From contig NZ_CP018092.1 of NCBI RefSeq assembly GCF_002754935.1, positions 2,586,501-2,650,500 of the forward strand: a DNA stretch of 64,000 nucleotides, written 5' to 3'. Position numbers and translations under genes: made by a program. The notes under the pieces were generated by a model that saw nothing but the letters and a program-made list of their open reading frames with translations, was not told where the DNA came from and ran no database searches. Origin of the DNA: Thermostichus lividus PCC 6715. GTDB taxonomy: Bacteria; Cyanobacteriota; Cyanobacteriia; Thermosynechococcales; Thermosynechococcaceae. Of this stretch, positions 55,219-63,944 are shown in pieces (within the stretch, counting starts at the first letter, position 1; each line of letters begins with the position of its first letter).

Positions 55219-56585
55219 GAAAAACGCCGTAAAGCCCCTAGCTTTAGCTATGGGGATATAAGGCGCATATTGTTTTATCAAGCTGAGTCTGTGATAAAAT
55301 GGAACCATGAGAGTCATAGAAGCCAAGCTAAAGGGCACACAAGAGCAATATCAGTCTCTGGACGAAGCCATCCGTACCGCACAGTTTGTGCGCAACAAGT
55401 GTGTACGGTACTGGATGGACAACAAGGGTGTGGGCAGGAATGACCTCTATTCCCACTGCAAAACCTTGGCTCAAGAGTTTGATTTTGCTAAAAAGTTAAA
55501 CTCAGCAGCCAGGCAAGCAAGTGCAGAACGGGCTTGGGCTTCTATCTCTCGGTTCTATACCAACTGCAAAAACAAGGAGGCAAAGAAGGGATACCCCAAA
55601 TTCAAGAAGCATTGCCGCTCTGTAGAGTACAAGCTATCGGGTTGGAAGCTATCAGCGGATGGACTGTCCATCACCTTCACCGATGGCTTCAATGCTGGCT
55701 CGTTTGCTCTGTACTGCAATGGAGAGGCAAGACAGCATATCCTCAACTCTAAAATCAACCGAGTGCGAGTGGTACGCAGAGCAGACGGGTACTATGCCCA
55801 GTTCTGCTTGGATGTGGAGCGCAAAGAGCAGGGAGAGTACACAGGCAATGTCATCGGTATTGACTTGGGGTTAAAACACTTCTACACCGACCAGAACGGA
55901 AACACGGTCGATTGTCCTAAGTTTTTAAGACGTAGTGAACGGAGGTTAAAGCAACACCAACGCAGATTAAGTCGGAAGTTCAAGAAAGGGGCGAAACCTC
56001 AATCCAAGAACTACCACAAGCAAAGAAAGCGACTAGGCAAAGTACATCTGAAAGTTCAACGCCAACGTAAAGACTGGGCAATCAAGCTTGCTCGGTGCGT
56101 AGTGGCATCTAACGATGTCGTGGTGTATGAGGACTTGCAGGTGAAGAACCTAGTCAAGAATCATCATCTTGCCAAATCCATCCATGATGCTAGTTGGTCT
56201 CAGTTCACCCAATGGCTGGACTACTACGGGAAGGTGTGGGATAAGGCAGTAGTGTCAGTACCGCCACAATACACCACACAGGACTGTACTCATTGCGGTC
56301 ATAGGGTGCCAAAAACTCTATCCACTAGAACCCATAGTTGTCCTAAGTGCGGGTTTGAGTTAGACAGAGACCAAAATGCGGCTTTGAACATCCTCAAGAA
56401 GGGGCTAAGCATCTTGGGGATGGAGTGGCAAAACAGTACCTTTGGGCAAAAGGGAACTGGGGAGAAATCCCGAACGACTGGGGAGATAAGCACCTCTGCT
56501 ATGGATGGGAAACCTGAAATGGTAAGTGCTGTCGCTGAACTAGTAACAAGAATCCCCTGCCTTTAGGCATGGGGAGTATGTCAAA
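55219..56585 (+). mobile_element. Inner IS1341-type element inserted in the outer tnpB
   Basis: About 1,367 bp, inserted just after TTACC in the outer tnpB. Left end: hairpin around AAAGCCCCTAGCTTTAGCTATGGG. Right end: CCCCTGCCTTTAGGCATGGG hairpin followed by GAGTATGTCAAA. There is no target duplication, as expected for single-strand peel-and-paste transposition of this family. Carries only tnpB. Confidence 0.82.
55307..56566 (+). CDS. tnpB: RNA-guided endonuclease TnpB of the inner element
   Basis: 419 residues, open throughout. RuvC residues: Asp in VIGIDLGLKHFYTDQNG, Glu in VVVYEDLQVKNLVKNHHLA, final Asp in LDRDQNAALNILKKG. Zinc ribbon CTHCGHR...CPKCGFE. N-terminal helical domain (MRVIEAKLKGTQEQYQSLDE, VRNKCVRYWMDNKGVG). 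Probably active if its omega-RNA, overlapping the 3' end, is expressed. No tnpA, so transposition needs a partner Y1 enzyme. Confidence 0.92.
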   Translation: MRVIEAKLKGTQEQYQSLDEAIRTAQFVRNKCVRYWMDNKGVGRNDLYSHCKTLAQEFDFAKKLNSAARQASAERAWASISRFYTNCKNKEAKKGYPKFKKHCRSVEYKLSGWKLSADGLSITFTDGFNAGSFALYCNGEARQHILNSKINRVRVVRRADGYYAQFCLDVERKEQGEYTGNVIGIDLGLKHFYTDQNGNTVDCPKFLRRSERRLKQHQRRLSRKFKKGAKPQSKNYHKQRKRLGKVHLKVQRQRKDWAIKLARCVVASNDVVVYEDLQVKNLVKNHHLAKSIHDASWSQFTQWLDYYGKVWDKAVVSVPPQYTTQDCTHCGHRVPKTLSTRTHSCPKCGFELDRDQNAALNILKKGLSILGMEWQNSTFGQKGTGEKSRTTGEISTSAMDGKPEMVSAVAELVTRIPCL

Positions 56586-57320
56586 CAGCATGCCTTTAGA
56601 CATAGTTTTGAGATCTAAGTCTTCAGCAAATATCATTCCTGCTTGATCGCAAAGATGATGCGCTGTCTTAAAGTGGAAATCCTTTCTGCTATCGCTGATA
56701 CGCTGATGATGTCTAGCTACCTTTTGTTGAGCCTTGTGCCAGTTTTTTGACCCTAGTTTTTTGTGTTTCAGCCTTTGTTGCAGCAATTTCAGCTTGCTTT
56801 GAGCATCTACAAAAAACCGTGGTCTTGGTACAAGTTCATGGTCAGAAGTAGCTAAAAACTTCTCTAAACCCAAGTCAATTCCTAGAACATGACCGTGAGG
56901 TGTTGCTTTCGGAATCTCCACATCACACTGCAAAGCCAACATCGCAAAGTAGCCAGATGCTCTTTTAACTATTCTGATTTGCTTGATAATAAAGCCATCA
57001 GGAATAGGGCGAGACTGTCTAAACTTGACTCTGCCAATCATCGGCAAATCAATATGATTACCGATAACTGTTCTACGATGAGGGCTGGATGCGCCTCGGC
57101 TACCGGAAATAAACTCGGTTGCTGTACTGCGTATCGCTGCTGCTGCTGGTAGGTGCGGATCGGCAGTTTCCACTGCTCAAGGGTGGCTAGGCTCAGCTCA
57201 AGGTTGCCGGTGCTGCTGTAGGTTCCCGCCGGCGATCGCAACCGCCATTGCTCCTGCGCCGAAAACAGCTCCCCCTGCTGCCCCTCTGCGGCAGGCGAGT
57301 TAGAGTGCATGACTCAGCAC

Positions 57321-57833
57321 TTAATAGGTCACCAACGTCGTAATGGGAACATCAGGGAGCTTAGCACGCCCTCCCAAGTCCGCTAGCTCGACAATAAACG
57401 CAAAGCCGTGAAGCTCCGCTGAGGCCTGTGCCATTAAACCCGCTGCGGCTGCGGCTGTGCCCCCCGTAGCGATCAAATCATCCACAATCAGCACCCGTTG
57501 CCCAGGCTGAATCGCATCTTGGTGCATTTCTAGGCGATCGCTACCGTACTCTAGGGTATATTCCACAGAATACACAGGACGGCACAGCTTACCCGGTTTG
57601 CGCAGGGGAATAAACCCCGCTCCTAAGTGATAGGCCAAGGGTGCGCCAAAAATAAACCCTCGCGATTCAATGCCAGCCACATAGTCAAGGCCATCATGGC
57701 GATGCTTTTCCACCAGTTGGTCAACCACATACCGCAGTCCCGCTTGATTTTGCAGCAGTGTTGTTAAATCCCGGAATAAAATGCCGGGCTTTGGAAAATC
57801 TGGGACATCACGAATGAGGGATTTTAAGTCCAT
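57321..57833 (-). CDS. apt: Adenine phosphoribosyltransferase
   Basis: 170 residues from ATG 57833 ([20 protein letters not shown]); an ATG six codons earlier is possible. Converts adenine and PRPP to AMP. The PRPP-binding loop [20 protein letters not shown] is complete, and [20 protein letters not shown] and the [10 protein letters not shown]-like [11 protein letters not shown] segments are typical. The NCS2 purine permease gene lies upstream on the same strand, beyond an IS605 insertion, so uptake and salvage were probably one operon. Confidence 0.96.
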   Translation of the reverse strand: MDLKSLIRDVPDFPKPGILFRDLTTLLQNQAGLRYVVDQLVEKHRHDGLDYVAGIESRGFIFGAPLAYHLGAGFIPLRKPGKLCRPVYSVEYTLEYGSDRLEMHQDAIQPGQRVLIVDDLIATGGTAAAAAGLMAQASAELHGFAFIVELADLGGRAKLPDVPITTLVTY

Positions 57834-57967
57834 AGCATCTTTGGCCATCAATGCGATCCAGAAGCATCCTACCCTAAATTTGACGGCCTGTGGTTGACAC
57901 AGAGGGATAGCTTGGTAGCCCCGTACTTTAGTACGGGGAGGAAAAGCTACCTAGCAACTTTAGTTGC

Positions 57968-58372
57968 TCACCAATGATGTGGATCATTGATATAGTTTTG
58001 GATTGCCTCAGCGCTAGCATTTCCCGCAGTGCAGAAGAAATAACTCCTACTCCAAAGGCTAGGGAGTTTTCGCAGGCTAGGAAATTCCTGTCGCAAGTAT
58101 TTGGATGCTCTACCCTTAAATGCTTTTACTACCAAGTGAATCGGGTCAGTAGGCTTGATTTCAAGAAAGAGGTGAACATGGTCTGGGGCTATCTCAAGCG
58201 CCCTAATATGCCAACCTTTTTCGCTGGATAACGCCTGCCATAGCTCAAACAGTCTATCCCTTATTTCTCCCACCAGAACTTTTTTCCTTCTCTTAGGACA
58301 AAAGACTAGATGGACAATCGCTAACCCCACCCCATGATTGTAATGATTATATTTTTGGCTTTCCTTTCTCAT
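57968..58372 (-). CDS. tnpA: IS200/IS605-family Y1 transposase TnpA
   Basis: 134 residues from the inner ATG at 58372 (MRKESQKYNHYNHGVGLAIV); longer starts would run into the tnpB leader. HUH motif APDHVHLFLEI (His-Val-His) and the catalytic Tyr in EAIQNYINDPHH are both present, so it should cut and rejoin single-stranded ends with the typical hairpins as signals. Only intact tnpA in the window, and the probable source of mobility for the deletion derivative. Confidence 0.92.
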   Translation of the reverse strand: MRKESQKYNHYNHGVGLAIVHLVFCPKRRKKVLVGEIRDRLFELWQALSSEKGWHIRALEIAPDHVHLFLEIKPTDPIHLVVKAFKGRASKYLRQEFPSLRKLPSLWSRSYFFCTAGNASAEAIQNYINDPHHW

Positions 58373-58418
58373 TGTCGTTATGTTATGATTGTAGTTATCA
58401 TGCCACCTATCAACAAAT

Positions 58419-59651
58419 ATGGAATATGGATGCCAGCAGGTTCTCATCAACGACAAAGGGCTAATGCCTATCCTAAAGTACCTATGTCAGCAGTCTAACA
58501 AGGTGTATAACTGCGCTCTGTACTATGCAAGACAGGTCTATTTCAAGACGAAACGACTTGTAAGTTACGCTAACCTTTGTGCAGAGATGACCAGAAGCAA
58601 AAACAAACACTTTATGGCGATGTATGCTTCTTCTGCGCAACAGACCTGTAAATCAGTAGCAGAAGCACTAAGTACTTTTAAGGCAAATCTCCGACTAGGA
58701 GCAAAACCAAGACTGCCAGCTTACCGTAAGGCTGGATTGTTTACTGTAGCCTATCCTAAAAAGTGGCTAAAAATTCACGAGGGGCAGGTTAGAGTACCTC
58801 TTGGACTCCAAGTCAAGGCGTGGTTTGGAATAGATACGTTGTGGGTGCAGTTTCCCACCAATTTGCAGTGGGAGAACATTAAAGAATTGCGCATCCTATC
58901 TCGTAATGGAGCATTTTACTTGGAGTGGGTATATGTCAAGCCTCCTGAACCCAAACCCCTTGACCCAGCAAAGGCTCTAGCAATTGATCATGGAGTCAAT
59001 AACTGGCTTACTTGTGTTACCAATCTAGGACATAGCTTTATCATTGATGGGCGCAAGGTCAAATCTTTCAATCAGCGGTACAACAAGCAAGCGGCTAGGC
59101 TCAAAACTGGTAAACCGCAAGGGTTTTGGTCTCGGCAATTAGATTCTATCACTGAGAAAAGAAATCGCAGGATGCGAGATGCTATCAACAAAGCCGCCCG
59201 TTTGGTAATCAACTACTGCCTAGACCACTCTATCGGCAAAGTTATCTTTGGCTGGAATAAGGGGCAGAAACAGGAATCTAATCTAGGCAGAGTCAACAAC
59301 CAAAACTTTGTGTCTATTCCCACAGGTCGGTTGAAGCAGCGTATAGCAGAACTATGTCAACATTACGGTATTGAGTTTATTGAGGTTGATGAAGCGTATA
59401 GTTCCCAAGCTAGTTTCTTGGATGGGGATGAGCTACCTAATTATGGTGAAAAACCCGACGGGTGGCAGGCATCTGGGAAACGAGTGAAACGGGGCTTGTA
59501 CCAAACAGCCAAAGGATGGCTGGTCAATGCGGACGCTAATGCCTCAGCTAACCTACTCAGAAAAGTAAGCAGAACTTTGGGGCTTTGCCTCAAGGAACTG
59601 TGTAGGGGCGGTTTGCTCACGCCTTTACGAGTTCGTTTGTGGACTACGTAA
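58419..59651 (+). CDS. tnpB: TnpB with rearranged RuvC site
   Basis: 410 residues. N-terminus EYGCQQVLIND and YCRQ-like CALYYARQVYFKTKRLVSYA as in TnpB. The first RuvC Asp is in LAIDHGVNNWLTC. The usual Glu position (VYED-type) reads KVIFGWNKGQKQESNLGRVN with no Glu at that site. Downstream are FIEVDEAYSSQASFLDGDEL and VNADANASANLL. The CxxC pairs of the zinc ribbon are absent. Such TnpBs with a displaced catalytic Glu exist (family knowledge), so activity is possible but not assured. The omega-RNA would overlap the 3' end at 59560-59684. Confidence 0.88.
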   Translation: MEYGCQQVLINDKGLMPILKYLCQQSNKVYNCALYYARQVYFKTKRLVSYANLCAEMTRSKNKHFMAMYASSAQQTCKSVAEALSTFKANLRLGAKPRLPAYRKAGLFTVAYPKKWLKIHEGQVRVPLGLQVKAWFGIDTLWVQFPTNLQWENIKELRILSRNGAFYLEWVYVKPPEPKPLDPAKALAIDHGVNNWLTCVTNLGHSFIIDGRKVKSFNQRYNKQAARLKTGKPQGFWSRQLDSITEKRNRRMRDAINKAARLVINYCLDHSIGKVIFGWNKGQKQESNLGRVNNQNFVSIPTGRLKQRIAELCQHYGIEFIEVDEAYSSQASFLDGDELPNYGEKPDGWQASGKRVKRGLYQTAKGWLVNADANASANLLRKVSRTLGLCLKELCRGGLLTPLRVRLWTT

Positions 59652-59707
59652 GAATCCCCCGACTTTAGTCGGTGGGAGTGTCAAATCAGCGGCGTAACGC
59701 AAGAGCA

Positions 59708-61054
59708 TCACCGCCAAAAATAGTGCCCCACAAAAACAACAGCCAACACCCAGAGGGCTGGGTGCACCTCGTTGGTTTTGCCGCTGGCCCACTTCACGAG
59801 AGGGTAGCTAATAAAGCCCACCGCTAACCCTTCGCTAATGGAATAACTCAGGGGCATCACAAGCATGACCAAAAAGGCTGGAATGGCCTCGGTTAAGTCT
59901 TGCCATGGAATCGCGCTGATCGATCGCACCATAAACACCCCCACCAACACTAAGGCTGGCGTAGTAGCAAAGGCTGGAATAGCGGTGGCGATCGGCAAAA
60001 ACAGCAAAGACAGCACAAATAACCCACCAACCACAATGGCCGTTAAGCCCGTCCGCCCGCCAATGGCAATCCCCGCTGCCGACTCAATGTAGGTGGTTAC
60101 CGTGGAGGTGCCAAAGAGCGCCCCCACCACCGTGGCCACCGCATCCGCCATAAACGCGCCCAGCGATCGCGGCAGATGCCCTTGACGAGTCAGAAATCCC
60201 GCCTGCACACTCACCGCAGATAAGGTGCCCACCGTATCGAACAAATCGGTGAACAACAGCACCAAGGTCACCAACAAAAACGAACTCACCTGATGGGGGC
60301 GTAGCGACCCCAACCCCACCACGGCCTGACCAAACAAATGGGACGGCCAGCGCGGCCAGTCCACCAGCCCTGTCGGCCATGGCGCTGCGCCTACCATCCA
60401 GCCAACAACGGCGGTTCCCAATACCCCAAAAAAAATCGCTCCCTTGACCTCCCTAGCACAGAGCATCGCTGTCACCAACGTGCCTACTGCCCCCAAAATT
60501 GGCGGCCAAGTATGAAATTGGGTCAGGGTGGTCTTAGTGACCGCATTCGGCACAATAATTTCGGCATTAGCCAAGCCAATATAGGCAATAAACAGCCCCA
60601 CCCCCGCCGCGATCGCCACCTTCAGCGACACCGGAATCATATTCACCACTAGCGATCGCACCCCACTCAAGGTGAGCACAATAAAGATTACCCCCTCAAG
60701 CAAAACCGAACTCAACGCCAGCGGCCAAGGAATCTGCAATTGTTGCACCACCGCAAAGGCAAAAAAGGCATTGATCCCCATTCCCGGCGCCAGCGCCACT
60801 GGATAGTTTGCCCACAGCCCCATTAGAATACTGCCCACTGCCGCTGACACGGCCGTGGCAATAATCAACTCCCCCCGTAAGTCTTGGGGTTGCTGCAAAA
60901 AAATTGCACTCGAGAGAATTTGGGCATTCACCGGCAGAATGTAGGCCATCGTCAAAAACGTTGTCAGCCCCGCCAGCAACTCCGTCGAGAGGGTTGTTTT
61001 GGCGCGCTCAAGTTGAAACCACGTATCTAGCCGCAACTGCCACAGTCCCCGCAC
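59708..61054 (-). CDS. NCS2-family purine permease (AzgA-like)
   Basis: 448 residues, 12-14 hydrophobic segments. Nucleobase transporter of the AzgA/GhxP group for adenine, guanine or hypoxanthine: LLAGLTTFLTMAYILPVNAQ, NYPVALAPGMGINAFFAFAV, FTDLFDTVGTLSAVSVQAGF and GTSTVTTYIESAAGIAIGGR are the signature segments. Inner membrane. It precedes apt with an IS605 element between, so the two form a disrupted uptake-salvage unit. About 300 bp upstream separate it from the pseudopilin cluster, divergent. Confidence 0.93.
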   Translation of the reverse strand: MRGLWQLRLDTWFQLERAKTTLSTELLAGLTTFLTMAYILPVNAQILSSAIFLQQPQDLRGELIIATAVSAAVGSILMGLWANYPVALAPGMGINAFFAFAVVQQLQIPWPLALSSVLLEGVIFIVLTLSGVRSLVVNMIPVSLKVAIAAGVGLFIAYIGLANAEIIVPNAVTKTTLTQFHTWPPILGAVGTLVTAMLCAREVKGAIFFGVLGTAVVGWMVGAAPWPTGLVDWPRWPSHLFGQAVVGLGSLRPHQVSSFLLVTLVLLFTDLFDTVGTLSAVSVQAGFLTRQGHLPRSLGAFMADAVATVVGALFGTSTVTTYIESAAGIAIGGRTGLTAIVVGGLFVLSLLFLPIATAIPAFATTPALVLVGVFMVRSISAIPWQDLTEAIPAFLVMLVMPLSYSISEGLAVGFISYPLVKWASGKTNEVHPALWVLAVVFVGHYFWR

Positions 61055-61362
61055 AATTGCCCCCTTACGCTTCCTGACGAATAGTTAACAGTTCTAAAGC
61101 AATGTTATGCAAACTTTAGGGTAGGCAAACGGCTTTGTTATAATCGGCGTAGCCTTTTCGTAAGGTCAGAGAACCTGTGATAGAGCACACTCGTACCGTT
61201 AGCTTTCTCGTACCGTTAGCTTTATTGTTTAATCGGCTTGGTTAAGTTCAACCCTCCTGCGGGGCATTATAAAAACATGGCGTTAAGACACATCACAGGA
61301 TTCAACTCACAGCTGGTATGGATACGACTGAACAGTAGCGTTGGCGTAAGAGGGTAACGATA
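61055..61362. promoter_or_regulatory. Divergent spacer with a 17-bp tandem repeat (61190-61223)
   Basis: 308 bp between the NCS2 gene (leftward) and the pilus-like gene (rightward). CTCGTACCGTTAGCTTT occurs twice back to back at 61190-61206 and 61207-61223. It could be a duplicated regulator-binding site or a slippage product. TTATAATCGGCG near 61138-61145 resembles a -10 box for a rightward transcript. No other feature is supported. Confidence 0.45.
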
Positions 61363-63105
61363 ATGACCATTAAAAAACTCCTTCGCACACTCTCACGGCG
61401 GTTGATGCATCCCCCCACAGGGCATCGGCGACGCTACCGCCAGCGCGGCTTTACCCTACCCTTAGTGCTGGGGATGGGGCTAATTATGATGGTGGTTGCC
61501 CTCACCCTCATTTCGCGATCGCAACTCGATGTCAGCACCGCTAGTTTACAAAAGCAAACCCAACAGGCCTTTGCTGTTGCCGAAGGTGGAATGGCACGCA
61601 CCCTTGGCCTTCTCAATGGCAATTATCAAATTCTTTTACGACGTACCTACAACCCCGTCAACCCCAACACCGGTCGACGCTATCTCATTGACCGTGCTGT
61701 CGATCCCAGCAAAGTGGGGCAACCCAACGTGGGGCAACCCAACACCGATCCCAGGCAACGCAACACCGATGGCATTGACGCAACCCCCGTCGACGAATGG
61801 AATGCCGCCAGCCTTGGGGATGCCGTGCCTCCCTGCTTCACCCTCAATAACGTCACAGACATTCTCCTGAACGGTCAAATTGGCACCCCCGTTCAAGGCA
61901 ACTACCGCATTTTGGCCTACCTCTACGACCAACCTACAGAAACTGGCCACTTGCTGATTGAAGGCCGCTTGGCCAACAACTCCCCCGCCAATGCCTACGT
62001 TCTGCAAAAAATGAAGATTACCGATCGCAATGTGCCCGCTAACTTTCCGGGGTTGCTTGCCCAAAGGATTAACCTAGGGAATAACGATGTCTTTGGCGCC
62101 GTCAACGGTAACGTCATTTGTACCAACGCCAACAACTGTAAAGTGCCGGCCGATCAATGCGTCAACGGCCAGCCCACTAACGCTGGCTTAAGGCAAGCTG
62201 TGGGTGCCCTTAATAACTCAATCATCCACGGCACCATCGCCGTCAATAAAATTGAGTTGCCGCCCTTTCCTACGCCACCGCCTACGGTGAATCCGTCAGG
62301 CAACCCACCTGTCAATGGGGATGTGCAGGCTCCCGACCCCTCAGACTTAAGAAACTTCCTCATGAAGCGAAAAGATTATGTTGATGGTACCAACAGCAAC
62401 GATCGCTATAGCCAAGGTGCTTACAACCTAGGGAATATTGGTGAGATGACCCTGCCGCGCCCCGACGATCGCCCCTACGTCGATACCAGCTTGCCTGCGG
62501 AACATCCCGATAGGATTTACTACGCCTACAGGGTTAACGACATCAACCTCAGTGGCAACAACAACCTCACCATTAACACCAGCCGCTGGCCAGTGCGCCT
62601 ATTTGTCAGTGGGAACATCTCCCTGAGTGGTCAAGCCGGTATTCGCAATATCTGTAGACCCAGCCCCAATAGTAGCCCCAGCCCCGATAGCGACGACACC
62701 TGCCGCCGCGGTGCCAAGATGGGGTTACCTAGCGAAGTCATCCCCTGCGGCAAAAACACCCGCTGCAGCATAGGCACCCCCGATCGCCTGCGCATCTACG
62801 GCAACCCACCGGATCCTAACAATGCGGTAACCGATCAGCAGTTTACCCTCAGTGGTGGCTCCACAGCGGGCAGCCTGTTTGTCTATGCTCCCGATGCAAA
62901 GGTGGGCATCAACGGTGGCAGCAGCAGCCCCGATATTGTCGGTGCGGTGTGGGCTAAAGAGTGGAACGGCTCCAACTCCAATAATGCCGAAATTTACGTG
63001 CCCGATCGCCTGCCCGAAGACCTTGGTGAAGCCTATCAAAACTCCTCGATTGTAGTGGCACGCACCACCGAAGCCAGTAACTGGAACCGCCTTGCGCAGT
63101 ACTAA
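61363..63105 (+). CDS. PilX-like/pseudopilin-associated large exported protein
   Basis: 580 residues. Basic N-terminus then RGFTLPLVLGMGLIMMVVAL, a prepilin-like hydrophobic helix with a Gly-Phe junction but without Glu at mature position 5 (Pro instead). A PilX-like coiled part (STASLQKQTQQAFAVAEGGM) follows, then a long secreted region rich in Asn, Pro, Gly and Ser, with repeats such as KVGQPNVGQPN and SPNSSPSPDSDD, and beta-helix-like text (NLSGNNNLTINTSRW, LFVSGNISLSGQAGI). It may be a minor pilin or adhesin. Starts the same-strand unit with the two pseudopilins that follow. Confidence 0.78.
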   Translation: MTIKKLLRTLSRRLMHPPTGHRRRYRQRGFTLPLVLGMGLIMMVVALTLISRSQLDVSTASLQKQTQQAFAVAEGGMARTLGLLNGNYQILLRRTYNPVNPNTGRRYLIDRAVDPSKVGQPNVGQPNTDPRQRNTDGIDATPVDEWNAASLGDAVPPCFTLNNVTDILLNGQIGTPVQGNYRILAYLYDQPTETGHLLIEGRLANNSPANAYVLQKMKITDRNVPANFPGLLAQRINLGNNDVFGAVNGNVICTNANNCKVPADQCVNGQPTNAGLRQAVGALNNSIIHGTIAVNKIELPPFPTPPPTVNPSGNPPVNGDVQAPDPSDLRNFLMKRKDYVDGTNSNDRYSQGAYNLGNIGEMTLPRPDDRPYVDTSLPAEHPDRIYYAYRVNDINLSGNNNLTINTSRWPVRLFVSGNISLSGQAGIRNICRPSPNSSPSPDSDDTCRRGAKMGLPSEVIPCGKNTRCSIGTPDRLRIYGNPPDPNNAVTDQQFTLSGGSTAGSLFVYAPDAKVGINGGSSSPDIVGAVWAKEWNGSNSNNAEIYVPDRLPEDLGEAYQNSSIVVARTTEASNWNRLAQY

Positions 63106-63116
63106 GTTGGAGATGT

Positions 63117-63944
63117 ATGTTGATGACTCGCCCCTCTCCTTGGCAGCGAACCCTCTTGAGCAAAGGGTTTACATTGGCCGAAGTCCTCGCCTCAATTCTT
63201 GTCATTAGCCTCTTTACCGTGGCGGCAATGCAGGCAGTGGTGGTGGCCGCCCTGTTCCAGTCCAACGCCCGCCGCTTTGCCGAAGCCAGCAACTGGATTC
63301 AAGACGACCTCGAAAACATTAAAATTGTTGCCTACGACCTCTGCCAGACTCGCTTTGCCCAGCGCAAGCTTGCCGCTCCAGCCCAAAATACCAACACCAT
63401 CACCCTTGCCTTTATCGAGCCCTACGAGAGCGACTACAAGCAAGCCATGCCCCCTGAGTATTGGCCTAATAATCAACCCATGCCCCCTGAGTATCGTGAG
63501 TATCCGACTCGCGGAGTCTGCTCCTTGAGCTCGGTGACCGATGGCTTTCGGGTGGGGGATGAGATTTTAATTGGCTCTGATGCAGGCACCAACCGCATTA
63601 CCGCTATTTCTGGGGACACAATTACACTGGCAAACACCATTACCTCCTATCGGAGTGCAGGAACCCGCGTCTATGCCCGCTGCCGCGCAGGAAAGAGCGA
63701 AGGTGGCTTCGCCGCCTATCTCCAGAGCTTACTGCCTCCTCTTGGCAGCGGCAGTGGTAATACCTCCACCGGAACACGCACGTTTATTAATGACACCTTT
63801 AGCATGTCCCGAACTGCCACTCGTCTTGCACCTGCCCCGTTTCAAACCCTAGAACTGGCCTACGTTGTGCGAGACAGCAATAACAATATCGTGGCGCAAG
63901 TCACAACCGAGGTGGTGCCCAATGCCTTTTTCCGTTGTCCGTAG
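63117..63944 (+). CDS. HpsB-like pseudopilin
   Basis: 275 residues. Prepilin leader ending in SKG/FTLAEVLASILVI (Glu at mature position 5) with helix VISLFTVAAMQAVVVAALF. The body resembles hormogonium-polysaccharide HpsB: EASNWIQDDLENIKIVAYD and the C-terminal TTEVVPNAFFRCP. Hps pseudopilins are thought to form a secretion system for motility polysaccharide in cyanobacteria (literature knowledge). It follows the preceding gene by 11 bp and overlaps the next by 23 bp, so this is an operon. Confidence 0.8.
   Translation: MLMTRPSPWQRTLLSKGFTLAEVLASILVISLFTVAAMQAVVVAALFQSNARRFAEASNWIQDDLENIKIVAYDLCQTRFAQRKLAAPAQNTNTITLAFIEPYESDYKQAMPPEYWPNNQPMPPEYREYPTRGVCSLSSVTDGFRVGDEILIGSDAGTNRITAISGDTITLANTITSYRSAGTRVYARCRAGKSEGGFAAYLQSLLPPLGSGSGNTSTGTRTFINDTFSMSRTATRLAPAPFQTLELAYVVRDSNNNIVAQVTTEVVPNAFFRCP

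Larger units (their letters stand above)
54883..57082 (-). mobile_element. Outer IS200/IS605-family element, tnpB interrupted by a second element
   Basis: A tnpB lacking its N-terminal part reads from about 57080 (VIGNHIDLPMIGRVKFRQSR, HVLGIDLGLEKFLATSD with the first RuvC Asp, MIFAEDLDLKTMSKGML with the Glu). It stops at 56586 and resumes at 55217 as GKHTLDAGFGQFLSILEYVC, then the zinc ribbon CPNCQ...CPECGY, TDRDVAAQ and the end at 54922. Removing 55219-56585 restores SKGML-GKHTLD in frame. The right end lies at 54883-54920 with the hairpin CCCCTGCCTTTAGGCATGGG. The left end and about the first 150 codons are deleted. Confidence 0.85.
54814..57310 (-). pseudogene. Host gene split by IS elements
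   Basis: The N-terminal part starts at 57310 (MHSNSPAAEGQQGELFSAQE, LELSLATLEQWKLPIRTYQQ) and runs to about 57085. The C-terminal part resumes at 54882 as LLEVFLQQGKLAVLADPLCG and stops at 54814-54816. The roughly 2.2 kb between them are two IS-derived sequences. The joined protein would be about 100 residues. I do not recognise the family. The gene lies 11 bp downstream of apt and is probably its former operon partner. Confidence 0.7.
57899..59684. mobile_element. Complete IS605-type element with divergent tnpA and tnpB
   Basis: 1,786 bp, inserted next to TTGAC at 57894-57898. Left end: GGTAGCCCCGTACTTTAGTA hairpin. Right end: CCCCCGACTTTAGTCGGTGG hairpin ending GTGTCAA. tnpA reads left and tnpB right from a 46-bp central spacer, the arrangement of IS605 itself. 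Both frames are open. A 254-bp deletion derivative of the same element sits at 20752-21005. It lies between the NCS2 permease gene and apt. Confidence 0.88.
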
